Part shown: one piece after another, positions 7,906 through 16,611 of the stretch
Layout of the letters: every line of letters begins with the position of its first letter
Numbering within the stretch: position 1 is the stretch's first letter
Assembly (NCBI GenBank): GCA_963753575.1
Contig: CAVWCR010000003.1
Span: forward strand, 496,001 to 560,000
Reading direction: 5' to 3'
From: VAZQ01 sp963753575
GTDB lineage: Bacteria > Pseudomonadota > Alphaproteobacteria > Rhizobiales > Xanthobacteraceae
DNA: 64,000 bases
Program-made: the position numbers and the translations under genes
The notes under the pieces: generated by a model
The model's database searches: none
What the model saw: only the letters and a program-made list of their open reading frames with translations
Told to the model about the DNA's origin: nothing

Positions 7906-8913
7906 ATGCCGGCCAACTCCAGTGCCTACGGTCCTCCGCGCCCGCCCGCGCTCATTCCCAATGTGCGGCCGTCGGCGGCGGCGGTAACCGGTGCCATCAA
8001 GCGGGCCGCCCAGTCCACCGGCGTCAATTTCGGCTATCTGCTCGCGACCGCCAAGGTCGAATCGAATCTCGATCCGAACTTGACGATGCAGAGCTCGAGC
8101 GCGACCGGGCTGTTCCAGATCATCGACCAGACCTGGCTCGGCGCGATGAAGACGGCGGGCCGCGCCTTCGGCTTCGGCCGCTATGCCGATGCGATCACGC
8201 AGACCAAGTCCGGCCGCTACGTGGTCGAGGACCCGGTGCTGCGCGACGAGATGATGAAGCTGCGCAAGGACCCGGCCACCAATGCGGTGATGGGCGGCGT
8301 AATCACCCAGCAGAATGCGGCTATCGTGGCCAGGCGCATCGGGCGCAAGCCGACCGAGGGCGAGCTTTACGTCGCGCATTTCTTCGGGCCGTATGCGGCC
8401 TCGAAGGTGATCGAGGTCGCGGCGAGCGCGCCGAATACCGATGCGGCCGCGATGTTTCCGGAGGCGGCGCGCGCCAATCGTGCGATCTTCTACGACCGGG
8501 CCGGCAATGCCCGCACCGTCGCCGGCGTGCGCGACGAGCTCGTGCGCCGCTACCAGGTGGCCAAGGCGCGCTCGGCGCCCGCCATCTCGGCCACCGCGGT
8601 CGCGCAGCAGACACCGAACATCGCCCCGACCAAGTCTCCGACGCACGTGGCGCCGACGCGTCGCGTCGCCGACACCCATGGGATGACGCGCGCGATTGCG
8701 GCCGCCCAGGCGGCGCCGGCGGCCGATACCGCCGCCCAGCCGCGTTCCGCCTTCTATTCGCTGTTCGGGACCGAGGGACCGCGCGGTGCGATCTCGCCGG
8801 TCGTCGCCGAACTGTGGACGCCGCATGCGAACACGCAAACCGGCGGCCGCGGCGCGCCGCTCGATCATCTGTATCAAGAGCCCAGCCCGCGCGACCCCGC
8901 CAAGGGCTCATGA
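7906..8913 (+). CDS. Lytic transglycosylase, SLT domain
   Basis: About 335 aa. An SLT lysozyme-like domain occupies residues about 30-200, with the catalytic Glu in KVESNLDPN followed by SSSATGLFQIIDQTWL, the classical family 1 pattern. These enzymes cleave peptidoglycan glycan strands to 1,6-anhydro-muropeptides. The C-terminal 130 residues are Ala/Pro/Thr-rich and of low complexity. No clear signal peptide is visible from this start; the frame is open back to 7807, so a longer N-terminus is possible. In rhizobia such proteins assist wall remodelling or secretion-system assembly. No such genes are adjacent. Confidence 0.85.
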   Translation: MPANSSAYGPPRPPALIPNVRPSAAAVTGAIKRAAQSTGVNFGYLLATAKVESNLDPNLTMQSSSATGLFQIIDQTWLGAMKTAGRAFGFGRYADAITQTKSGRYVVEDPVLRDEMMKLRKDPATNAVMGGVITQQNAAIVARRIGRKPTEGELYVAHFFGPYAASKVIEVAASAPNTDAAAMFPEAARANRAIFYDRAGNARTVAGVRDELVRRYQVAKARSAPAISATAVAQQTPNIAPTKSPTHVAPTRRVADTHGMTRAIAAAQAAPAADTAAQPRSAFYSLFGTEGPRGAISPVVAELWTPHANTQTGGRGAPLDHLYQEPSPRDPAKGS

Positions 8914-9190
8914 CGGCGCCCGTCCGATGCGGCAAAATCGCAGTTATCTTATTGAAATATAATGGTTATTGTCCTCCGTGGGTTCGTTTTGGCAAAAATG
9001 ATCGTTGCCTTGTGCGGCTGTCGCCGCGCGATCGACCATCATTGATATCGCTGCGGATTTTGGTTTCGTTTTGTCAAAGTGCGGCGATGAAGCCCATTCC
9101 GTGAGCCCATTCGAGCCCCCTGACGCGGATCAACTTCCAATATATAGGTGAAATTTACCCATAGATCAAGAAGCGAACTGCTGTCCTTCA
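8914..9190. other. Intergenic region, left part
   Basis: No gene supported. Two loosely similar T-rich segments (around 8981-9000 and 9060-9085, each with CGTTTTG followed by CAAA) occur, but without recognisable promoter or RNA structure. Confidence 0.4.
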
Positions 9191-9393
9191 CTAGCAGGCC
9201 GCTGAAAGACCCGATGTCATTCCGGGGCCGGCCGAAGGCCGGAGCCCGGAATCCATAGCCCCTGTACTTCCTCAACAATCAAAGCAGGGGTTATGGATTC
9301 CGGCCCTCGCGGAGCCTGTCATCGGGCCGCGCTACGCGCGGACCCGTTGGCTCGGCCGGAATGACATCCGAGAATTTTTCAGCGACCTGCTAG
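9191..9393. repeat. 203-bp MITE-like palindromic element with CTAG ends
   Basis: The two ends are inverted copies of each other over about 38 bp. They begin CTAGCAGG and close CCTGCTAG, with a central pair of arms (GGAATCCATA..CCCCTG and its complement around 9249-9296). The whole can fold into a long nested stem. There is no coding capacity. Architecture fits a non-autonomous transposable element or a large intergenic palindrome. Confidence 0.8.
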
Positions 9394-9499
9394 TACCCGC
9401 GATTTTTCGCTGTCTTTTTAATGGTACCCCGTGCCGATACCTCCCCAACGTGCGGTATCCCTTAACAATTCATCAATCTTCCCAAAGATTTATGGTGAA

Positions 9500-9521
9500 C
9501 GCTTTGTTAAGTGTCAAAGCG
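9500..9521. promoter_or_regulatory. Short inverted repeat in the leader of the DUF2336 gene
   Basis: CGCTTTG at 9500-9506 and CAAAGCG at 9515-9521 form a perfect 7-bp inverted repeat 63 bp before the ATG. About 40 bp upstream, TTAACAATTCATCAA resembles the CtrA box TTAA-N7-TTAA with one mismatch. Either could regulate the gene. Both are weak calls. Confidence 0.35.
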
Positions 9522-9583
9522 TAGGATGACACCGTAGCCCGTGCTGCAGAGCAGCACTTTCACCGTAGCGTCGGTGTCGAGCC

Positions 9584-11260
9584 ATGATCGTACGTCGGTT
9601 TCTACAGTGGGTCCGTACCGCCGGAGCGGCGGAGCGGGCGGAAGCGACCTCAGCGCTTGCGCGTGCCTATCTTTACTCGGAGCTTTCGCCCGACGATCGC
9701 GCCGCCTGCGAGGGTGCGCTCATCATGTTGCTGGATGACCCCTCGCCGCTGGTGCGCATCGCGCTCGCGCAGGCGCTGGCCTTCAGTGAGTACGCGCCGC
9801 TCGCCGTCATCCTGGGGCTTGCGGGCGACCAGCACGAGGTCGCGGGCTGGGTGCTGCAGCATTCTCCGCTCCTGGTCGACGCCGATCTCGTCGATGCTGT
9901 CGCAACCGGCGGCACGGGCGCACAGCTCGCGATCGCCAATCGCGAAGGCCTGCCGCCGGCGGTCGCCGCCGCGGTCGCGGAAGTCGGCGCCGCCGAAGCC
10001 TGCCTGGTCCTGATCGAAAACCCGAGCGCCGAGATCGCGCCGCTCTCGCTCGACCGCATGGTCGAGCGCCACGGCCATCTTGCCGCGATAAGGGAAGCGA
10101 TGCTGGCGCGCGCGGACCTGCCGGCGCCGACCCGCCAGGCGCTGGTCGCCAAGCTCTCCGAGACGCTGGCGGGGTTCGTCACATCGCGCGACTGGCTTCA
10201 GTCCGAGCGCGCCAAGCGCATCGCCAAGGACGCCTGCGAGAAGGCGACCGTGACGCTCGCCGCGATCTCGCCGCGCGGCGAGGTGCAGCCGTTAATCGAG
10301 CATCTGCGCGTGAGCGGGCAGCTTAACGCCGGCCTTCTGCTGCGCGCCTTGCTCTCCGGCAATGTCGCCCTGTTCGAGCATGCGCTTGCCGATCTCGCAG
10401 GCCTTCCGCTGGCGCGCGTGAGCGCCTTGGTGCAGGACCGGCGCAGCTCGGGTCTGCGCGCGCTTTACGAGCGGGCAGGGCTGCCGGCCTCGACCTATAC
10501 GGCGTTCCACGAAGCGATCGAAGCCATGCGCGAGGTCGGTTTCGCCGATGGCGCGGGCGGTGCGATCAGGTTGCGGCGGCGGGTGGTCGAGCGCGTGCTC
10601 GCGCGCTGCGCCGACGGCACGATCGAAGACGTCGAGCCGCTGCTCACGCTGTTGCGCCGCTTTGCGGCGGAAGCCGCGCGCGAAGAGGCGCGGGTGTTCT
10701 GCGAAGAGCTCGTGGCGCACAATATCGTGGCCGATGATGCGATGCCCGACGATCAGCAGGCCTACGACCAGATGGCCTACGATGAAATGGCCGGGGGCGA
10801 GATCGCCAACCAAGAGATCACCAACCAAGAGATCGCTCACCAAGAGATCGTCTGCCGCGAGATCGCCCATCACGAGATGGGCGGGGACGAGATGGTCAGC
10901 AACGAGATGGACTACGACCGGCTCGAACCTGCCGAGCGCATGGCGGAGGAGGGGCTGTATGATGAGGCCGAGCGCGCAACGGACAGCGAGCTTGCGCCCC
11001 ATGGTGAGCCCGTCATGGCCGCCGATGTCAAGCTTGAGCTGCCGGACGAGCCCGCGTGCGCGAACGACAGGCTTAATCTTACTTGCGAGGCCCAGGCCTC
11101 CGTGGGCGACGGGCTTGCTTGGCTCAACAAGGCCGGTACTGCGGCCAACGAAGAGCGCGAGATCTTCTACGAGAAGGAGCACGCCGCGCTGCAGGAGCCC
11201 GAGCCGCTGTCCGAGTCCCAGTCCGAGTCCCTGTCCGAGCCTGAGCGCGCCGCGGCGTAG
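9584..11260 (+). CDS. DUF2336 protein with repetitive acidic C-terminal tail
   Basis: A 558-aa cytoplasmic protein. Residues about 30-370 are helical, Ala/Leu-rich and HEAT-like, matching the alphaproteobacterial DUF2336 family of unknown function. Residues about 385-450 are a tail of near-tandem five-residue units of the type xxQEI (for example NQEITNQEIAHQEI), then xxDEM variants, encoded by 15-bp DNA repeats at about 10800-10915. The remainder is acidic with a final Ser-Glu-rich stretch (SESQSESLSEPE). The tail looks disordered and length-variable. The gene stands alone after a 670-bp gap. Confidence 0.75.
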   Translation: MIVRRFLQWVRTAGAAERAEATSALARAYLYSELSPDDRAACEGALIMLLDDPSPLVRIALAQALAFSEYAPLAVILGLAGDQHEVAGWVLQHSPLLVDADLVDAVATGGTGAQLAIANREGLPPAVAAAVAEVGAAEACLVLIENPSAEIAPLSLDRMVERHGHLAAIREAMLARADLPAPTRQALVAKLSETLAGFVTSRDWLQSERAKRIAKDACEKATVTLAAISPRGEVQPLIEHLRVSGQLNAGLLLRALLSGNVALFEHALADLAGLPLARVSALVQDRRSSGLRALYERAGLPASTYTAFHEAIEAMREVGFADGAGGAIRLRRRVVERVLARCADGTIEDVEPLLTLLRRFAAEAAREEARVFCEELVAHNIVADDAMPDDQQAYDQMAYDEMAGGEIANQEITNQEIAHQEIVCREIAHHEMGGDEMVSNEMDYDRLEPAERMAEEGLYDEAERATDSELAPHGEPVMAADVKLELPDEPACANDRLNLTCEAQASVGDGLAWLNKAGTAANEEREIFYEKEHAALQEPEPLSESQSESLSEPERAAA

Positions 11261-11308
11261 CGGCGGTTGGCGACGTGCTGCCACTGCCGCGCTCAGGCTG
11301 GTGCCCCG

Positions 11309-11359
11309 TTTCCGAAATTCGTAAGTCGTTGCCGTACCCTCTGACACGAACTTCGAAAA
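11309..11359. repeat. Degenerate palindrome downstream of the DUF2336 gene
   Basis: Arms near 11309-11321 (TTTCCGAAATTCG) and 11347-11359 pair with two mismatches. The arms resemble those of the CTAG palindrome at 28484-28558 (TTCCGAAGTTCG), suggesting a decayed copy of the same dispersed repeat. Confidence 0.45.
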
Positions 11360-11402
11360 TAGAAGAGTACGACGCATCACGTCAGGCCATGAGGCGATTA
11401 TC

Positions 11403-12689
11403 TTAACGAGTGCCGACGCTATCTTGCGTTGAAGCATCTGAGGTTGGCTGCCGGGCCGGTAGCGCCTGATCGATCAGATGGCGATTGCGATAAGCCCAGG
11501 CGCTTGCCGTGACCACAATTCCTGCGCCCGCGATGATCGGCCATCGCAGTCCCAAGGAGGTGGAGGCGAGCCCGGCCGCCAAGGCGCCGATGGCTGGAGC
11601 GCCGCGAAAGATGACGCCATAGACCCCCATGGCGCGTCCGCGCATGTCCCGGTCGGCGGCCAATTGGACAATCGTCTGGATGGCGATTCCCGCGCTTGAA
11701 ACGCAAAAACCGAAAGCGGCCACCGCCGGAACCGCGATCCACATGCTGTCAGTGGCGCACACCATGACGGCAGCCAGCGCGCTGGCGAAAGACGCAGCGA
11801 GCGCAACGGACGTGAGCCCCGACGACGGCGCGCGATGACCCAGCCAAAGCCCGCCGATGATTGCGCCGGCTCCGGTTGCCGATGCCAGGATCGACAGGCC
11901 GCCCGCGCCCGAATTGAACACCTGGGCCGCAAACCCGGGCAGCAATTCGTTCAGCGGCCTTGCGCCGATGCCGATTGCGATCAGCAGCACCAGCACCGAC
12001 GCAATCGCCGGATGTGTCGCGGTGTAGCGCAGTCCCTCTCGAAGATCTGCCTTGAAGCCTCGCGGCTTTGCTCGTGTGGTCGCAGCCGGGGAGAGGCGTA
12101 TGCGTGTCAGCGCCAACAGGAATGCAACATAGCTCAAGGCGTTGGCGGCGAAGGCCGCGGGAACGCCTGACCATACGATGACTAGGCCTGCAAGCATCGG
12201 GCCGATGAATCGTGCGCAATTGAAAATCACGGAGTTGATTGCAACCGCGGAGGCGACGTCCGCCTCGCCGACGAGCGAGGGGACGAGCGCAAGCCGTGCC
12301 GGCTGATTGAAGGCAACAAGGACACCCTGCAGCGCGGCGAGAAGCACGAGCAGGTCGATGTTGATGTGACCACTGGCCGTGAGCGCAAACAGCACCGTCG
12401 CCTGGATCAGCGACAGGGTCTGGCTCGTTTTCACGACCCGGAGCCGATCCCACCGATCGGCCGCCGCTCCCGCAACGGGTCCCACCAGCAGCACGGGAAA
12501 GAAATCGGCAAACGCAATGATCCCGAGCCAAAGCCCCGAATGCGTCAGCTCCCAGGTCAGCCAACCGATCGAGATTCGCTGCATCCACGTCCCGATCAGG
12601 GACACGCCGCTCCCCGCGACGTAAAGGCCGTAATTGGCATTACGAAACGGAAGCCCGAGAGGGCTGCCGAGGAAGGGTGGTCTCGTCAT
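11403..12689 (-). CDS. MFS transporter, EntS/TMS-effector type
   Basis: A 428-aa inner-membrane protein with about 12 hydrophobic helices. The MFS loop 2-3 signature reads GAAADRWDRLRVV. The N-terminal GTWMQRISIGWL is typical of the MFS_3 (enterobactin-exporter-like) group. The first half holds NQPARLALVPSLV, also characteristic of that group. Substrate is unknown; relatives export siderophores or small drugs. It is followed leftward by a non-coding palindrome and preceded 31 bp upstream by a secreted cytochrome-like gene in the same direction. Confidence 0.88.
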   Translation of the reverse strand: MTRPPFLGSPLGLPFRNANYGLYVAGSGVSLIGTWMQRISIGWLTWELTHSGLWLGIIAFADFFPVLLVGPVAGAAADRWDRLRVVKTSQTLSLIQATVLFALTASGHINIDLLVLLAALQGVLVAFNQPARLALVPSLVGEADVASAVAINSVIFNCARFIGPMLAGLVIVWSGVPAAFAANALSYVAFLLALTRIRLSPAATTRAKPRGFKADLREGLRYTATHPAIASVLVLLIAIGIGARPLNELLPGFAAQVFNSGAGGLSILASATGAGAIIGGLWLGHRAPSSGLTSVALAASFASALAAVMVCATDSMWIAVPAVAAFGFCVSSAGIAIQTIVQLAADRDMRGRAMGVYGVIFRGAPAIGALAAGLASTSLGLRWPIIAGAGIVVTASAWAYRNRHLIDQALPARQPTSDASTQDSVGTR

Positions 12690-12720
12690 GGGTCGCCGGG
12701 CCTATCCGGCTACGGATGCG

Positions 12721-13224
12721 TCATGGCTTGGCGGCCCGAAAATCCTGATCGGGAAATGTTGAAACGTTAGGCACAACAATGGCATTGAACCCTACATTCG
12801 CGGCCTGATGGCACGAATTGCACCCGTCGGTGAGCTGCCTGTAGGCCGTATCGTATGCGTGCGCATCCGCGCCTTTGATCGCCTGCGATAGTGCAGCCAT
12901 CGGCTCCTTGGTGACCGAAGTCATCGTGCTGGCGATTGGAAATCGCCGCCATTGCGGCCAATAGCGCGCTACTCGCTCCAGGGCCTCTTCGAGCTCATGG
13001 TGCTCGTAAGCGGCATAGCGCCAGTTCTTTTCGCGGCCCGCCTGCGCCAATTTGATGTGACGCGGCTGGACCGTCATGGTCATCAGGTCGCCGAGGCCCG
13101 GCCGGTACGGCGATGGTGCGGGCTGGGCGCCCGCTGTTGTCTGGGCCACACCGATCGGTGGCGCAAGTATCGAAAGCGCAATGAATACGGCGCCAAGAGC
13201 GATCGCAGAAAGAGCTCTCGTCAT
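12721..13224 (-). CDS. Secreted c-type-cytochrome-like protein, one haem motif
   Basis: A 167-aa protein with a clear signal peptide (residues 1-28, cleavage near VAQ) and one CxxCH site, CNSCHQAANVGF, near residue 138. The single site is close to the C-terminus and the preceding 100 residues are helix-forming, as in cytochrome c'-like four-helix bundles. This would be a periplasmic electron carrier or gas-binding protein. No redox partner is adjacent. The MFS gene follows in the same direction. Confidence 0.75.
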   Translation of the reverse strand: MTRALSAIALGAVFIALSILAPPIGVAQTTAGAQPAPSPYRPGLGDLMTMTVQPRHIKLAQAGREKNWRYAAYEHHELEEALERVARYWPQWRRFPIASTMTSVTKEPMAALSQAIKGADAHAYDTAYRQLTDGCNSCHQAANVGFNAIVVPNVSTFPDQDFRAAKP

Positions 13225-13577
13225 GTGTGTTCTCCTGCTTTTATTCTCCGGTTCTGGCGACGTCGCAGATACTGCGCGGCGCCGTCAATTCGGGCAAGAT
13301 GCCGCGCGGTCTGTTGGCTTTCTTCCTTAGCCTCGTGGAGTGGGTAAGGATTGATCCGGCAAACATGTCGAGAAACGCGACGACAAGTGTCACGTCGATC
13401 GACCTGGTTGTCAGGGCGCCGTCGGGTCATGGGCGTTGCAGCCGGACCATGGGGCGGCCGGCTTGTGCAGCTCCGGCATCATGGAGCGCTCTTTTGCCGC
13501 ATCAGGCCTCTATGCGGTTCGCCTGTCTGCCAGCGTTACACTTGTCCATCGTCAATAAAGTTGCAGGGAGTAGTCGC
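13225..13577. other. Intergenic 353-bp region
   Basis: Divergent promoter region between the cytochrome-like gene and the PEBP gene. A frame continues upstream of the PEBP start, but its translation is not protein-like and the signal peptide begins at 13578. No other element recognised. Confidence 0.5.
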
Positions 13578-14150
13578 ATGAGGAAACTTGGGGTTACGCT
13601 CGCCGTTGCGGGCGGCTTTGCGTTCGCGAGCTGGTGCTGTGCCGGACCGGCCGCCGCCGCCGATTTCACGCTCAGCTCGTCCGCCTTCAAGGACGGCGGC
13701 TGGCTGCAGCAAAAGAACGCCGGCGCCGACAAGGAAAGAAACCCCAACTGCCTCGGGCAGAATGTGTCGCCACCACTCGCCTGGAGCAACGTGCCGAACG
13801 ACACCAAGAGCCTGGCGCTCATCATGGTCGATCCGGAAGGGCGCGGCGGAACGGGCGTGATTCATTGGGTCGCCTACGGCATTCCGGTTTCCGTAACCGA
13901 CTTCGCCGAAAACGAGGTCTCCAAGCCGTCGCCGAAATATGTCGGCGGGATGGGCACGGCCAAGAAGGGCATCTATCTCGGCCCCTGCACGCCGGCCGGG
14001 CCGCCGCACCACTATACGTTCACGCTGATCGCCACGACGCTCGATCCAAAGGAGTTGCCGCCCGGTCTGACGCGGGATCAGCTGTTCGAGAAGCTCAAAG
14101 GAAAAACCAAGAGTGCGACCGGCTTGATCGCCCTGTGGCAGAAGAAGTAG
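13578..14150 (+). CDS. Secreted YbhB/YbcL-type PEBP family protein
   Basis: A 190-aa protein with signal peptide (residues 1-28, ending AAAADF) and a phosphatidylethanolamine-binding-protein fold. The ligand-pocket motifs are DPEGRGGTGVIHWVAYGIP and GPCTPAGPPHHYTFTLIA. Bacterial members (YbhB/YbcL) have no firmly known role. The start at 13578 is chosen for the signal peptide and the preceding GGGAG. It is a single-gene unit. Confidence 0.9.
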   Translation: MRKLGVTLAVAGGFAFASWCCAGPAAAADFTLSSSAFKDGGWLQQKNAGADKERNPNCLGQNVSPPLAWSNVPNDTKSLALIMVDPEGRGGTGVIHWVAYGIPVSVTDFAENEVSKPSPKYVGGMGTAKKGIYLGPCTPAGPPHHYTFTLIATTLDPKELPPGLTRDQLFEKLKGKTKSATGLIALWQKK

Positions 14151-14303
14151 CGGGCGATCGCGCGTCTTGCTTGAACGGGCGTTCTTCTGATCAATCCGGA
14201 CACACGGCCTCGGCATGAGGCCGCGTGCATTGCGTTGTTGTTGCCGCACGCAGACTTGCCGCACGCAGATAATGCGGCGCACGTGCAGCCGCCGCATGCC
14301 GTG

Positions 14304-15251
14304 CTAGATTGATCGCGGCCGCGCTACGATTCCCAGCGGGCACTCCAGCTTTGCGCGATCCCATTTCCCTGTCTCCGCAGCAGCGGCATAAGTACTCTGC
14401 AGAAAATCCATCAGCGCCGCCTTCGGGTCGGGCGCCGTGCGCACGGCATCATATGGCAGAATGAATTCGCCAAGCTCGGCGCTGAAGAAGGCCTGCTCCG
14501 GCCGCACCGCTGCGGCCGCAAAGCCCGTGGGAGCCGGGTAGGCATAGGAATAGTAGGCCGGGTAGTCGATCGGGCCTCCGCCCGGCCAGAAACCCGCGCT
14601 GGATACTTCATGCGAGTAGGCTTCGCGCACCACGGCATCCGGCAGGTGAGGGACCCCGCCCGGATGATCGGGCGCGCGACGTCCGGAAAATCGGGTGATG
14701 GCGAGATCGAAGCTGCCCCAGAATAAATGCACCGGGCTCGACTTGCCGAGGAACGAACTGCGAAAATAGGAAAACACCGCGTGCGAGGCCAGCAGCACCC
14801 GCCAGAACCGGTGCACGAAGTCGCGGTCATAGGACGCGTGCGTCACATCCTGACTGAACGGTATGGCCTCGATGATCTCGTTCGGGATCTCGTTGATGTG
14901 AGCGTTGATCCCGAGCTCGGACAACAGGCGCACGAATTCGCAGTAGAATTGCGCAACCGGCATCGGCTTGAGCGTGAGCTCTCGCTGTTGCCCTTCGCTG
15001 GTCCGCAGCCAAAGAATGTGGTCGATGAAGTCGAACTCGACCTGGAAGTGAGATCTGTCGGCGGGCGTCAGCGGCGTCGCAAGCCCGCGGGCGGTGACGC
15101 GCAGCGTGACGTGCCAAGAGTGATTGATCCAGGGCGTAAGCGCCAGGCGGACTTTGCCGACGATCTGCGTCCACAGATGGAGCGTGGAGCACGTGTCCTT
15201 CCACGCCGCATAGGGTAGCGCCGGCCAGGCATGATCGGCTTCGCTGTCCAT
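14304..15251 (-). CDS. DUF5996 family protein
   Basis: About 315 aa. It starts MDSEADHAWPALPYAAWKDT, the usual opening of DUF5996 proteins, and has the family features TLHLWTQIVGKVRL, PWINHSWHVTL and HLFWGSFDLAITRFSGR. Function is unknown; the protein lacks a signal peptide or membrane segment. The start at 15251 is favoured over upstream codons because the family begins here. It is transcribed toward the PEBP gene. Confidence 0.85.
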   Translation of the reverse strand: MDSEADHAWPALPYAAWKDTCSTLHLWTQIVGKVRLALTPWINHSWHVTLRVTARGLATPLTPADRSHFQVEFDFIDHILWLRTSEGQQRELTLKPMPVAQFYCEFVRLLSELGINAHINEIPNEIIEAIPFSQDVTHASYDRDFVHRFWRVLLASHAVFSYFRSSFLGKSSPVHLFWGSFDLAITRFSGRRAPDHPGGVPHLPDAVVREAYSHEVSSAGFWPGGGPIDYPAYYSYAYPAPTGFAAAAVRPEQAFFSAELGEFILPYDAVRTAPDPKAALMDFLQSTYAAAAETGKWDRAKLECPLGIVARPRSI

Positions 15252-15641
15252 TTTCAAGTGTGCTCCACGAGCGCGAGCTGGAAATTTTGACACGCCTGCG
15301 CGTCGCGCGTCACTGGCCCGCCGTCGCGCTGCCAAGGGCTACGTTAACCGATATGAGACGAAAATATCACTGTTCCGATACGGCGCGAAGCAGCGACGGC
15401 ACGATCGCTTTCGCAATGACGCCTTGGGTGGGAGCGTACCGGGTCGAGCGTGCTGGCTCGCGCGTTGCCCAACATCTAAGTACGCTGCACAAATGTATTA
15501 TAATGGGCCGCGCATGCTGCTCGCAGGGGCAAGGAACGCGCAGGCGCGAGAGCGCCCGCCGTGCGCATGCCTGGATTTTTCCTATACGAGCTTGCCGCGA
15601 CGGTGATAGAAAGCCCGCCAATGATCGAAGGAGCAAACTTG
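15252..15641. other. Intergenic 390-bp region before a LysR gene
   Basis: No gene supported. The open frames are Arg/Cys-rich shadows. The region presumably holds divergent promoters for the DUF5996 and LysR genes; no clear operator was read. Confidence 0.4.
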
Positions 15642-16562
15642 ATGCGAAGGAGCCGCCGGCGCACCGGCGACCCATGTGATGGTAAGGGTGCGCTTTCCGG
15701 AAAGGGCAATATTCCGACCGACCTCCTGCGCACGTTCGTTGCGATCTGCGAGCTTGGCAGTTTCACCAAGACCGCCCATCTCCTGGACCTGACCCAGCCG
15801 GCCGTGAGCGCGCATATGCGGCGGCTGGAATCGATGATCGGCGCCGACCTGATTCAGAAGAGCCTTAACGGCGTCGTCCTTACCGAATGCGGAATGGATG
15901 TGTTGCGGCATGCGCGGCGGATGCTCGCGATCAACGATCAGATTGTCAGCGGTAGCGTCATAGATGCTCAGCCGCAGGTGGTCCGCGTGGGCATCCCGAA
16001 TATCCACGCGCCAATCGTGCTCACCCGGGTGCTGCACGAAGGCGCAGCGCTCGGCGGCGACTACCGCCTGCAGGTCCGTTGCGATCATTCACGGGGTCTG
16101 TTGCGCAGCGTGAGCTCAGGCTACCTGGAGATCGTCGCCGCCCAGTTCGTCAACAAGACCGAACCGACCAATGTACTGGCGCGTTGGATCGATGAGCTGG
16201 TGTGGGTGAGGTCTCCCGACTTCACTCTCAAACCCGATGATCCGATCCCCATGATCAGCTCGCCCAACCTGTTGCTGCCGGATCGGCTCGGCATGGCTGC
16301 ATTGGAAGCGGCCAACCGTCGCTATGAAATCGTTTTCACCGCGTTTGACACGATGGCGCGGCGAGCGGCGGCGGCGGCCGGTCTCGGCTATTTTGCGATA
16401 CCGCGCTCGGCGGTGGCCGATAGCCTGGTGATTGAAGCCCCCGGCGTTCTGCCTGATCTGCCGCAGGTCACCATGGGCATCGTCGCGCGCGACGACCTCG
16501 AAACGACCGCATTGATGCCGCTGATTGGTTTGCTCAAACGCCTCTTCACCGCCCAGGCTTGA
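15642..16562 (+). CDS. LysR-type transcriptional regulator (paralogue 1)
   Basis: About 306 aa. The N-terminal winged HTH reads FTKTAHLLDLTQPAVSAHMRR, followed by a substrate-binding domain. ATG at 15642 has GGAG 8 bases upstream; the frame is open further back. It is related to the LysR protein at 23497-24378: both have the IPxxLLRTFVAI / IPIEIIRTLVAI opening, similar AVSAHMRRLE / AISAQVKRAQ helices and similar late segments (ARRAAAAAGLGYFAIPR vs ARMAAAAAGIGLLGISR). The adjacent hybrid kinase converges with it across a 49-bp gap. Target genes are unknown. Confidence 0.87.
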   Translation: MRRSRRRTGDPCDGKGALSGKGNIPTDLLRTFVAICELGSFTKTAHLLDLTQPAVSAHMRRLESMIGADLIQKSLNGVVLTECGMDVLRHARRMLAINDQIVSGSVIDAQPQVVRVGIPNIHAPIVLTRVLHEGAALGGDYRLQVRCDHSRGLLRSVSSGYLEIVAAQFVNKTEPTNVLARWIDELVWVRSPDFTLKPDDPIPMISSPNLLLPDRLGMAALEAANRRYEIVFTAFDTMARRAAAAAGLGYFAIPRSAVADSLVIEAPGVLPDLPQVTMGIVARDDLETTALMPLIGLLKRLFTAQA

Positions 16563-16611
16563 AACCCCGCCCGCAGCGCGACCGGCCCTGCTGCCTGGCG
16601 TGCTTCTCCCG

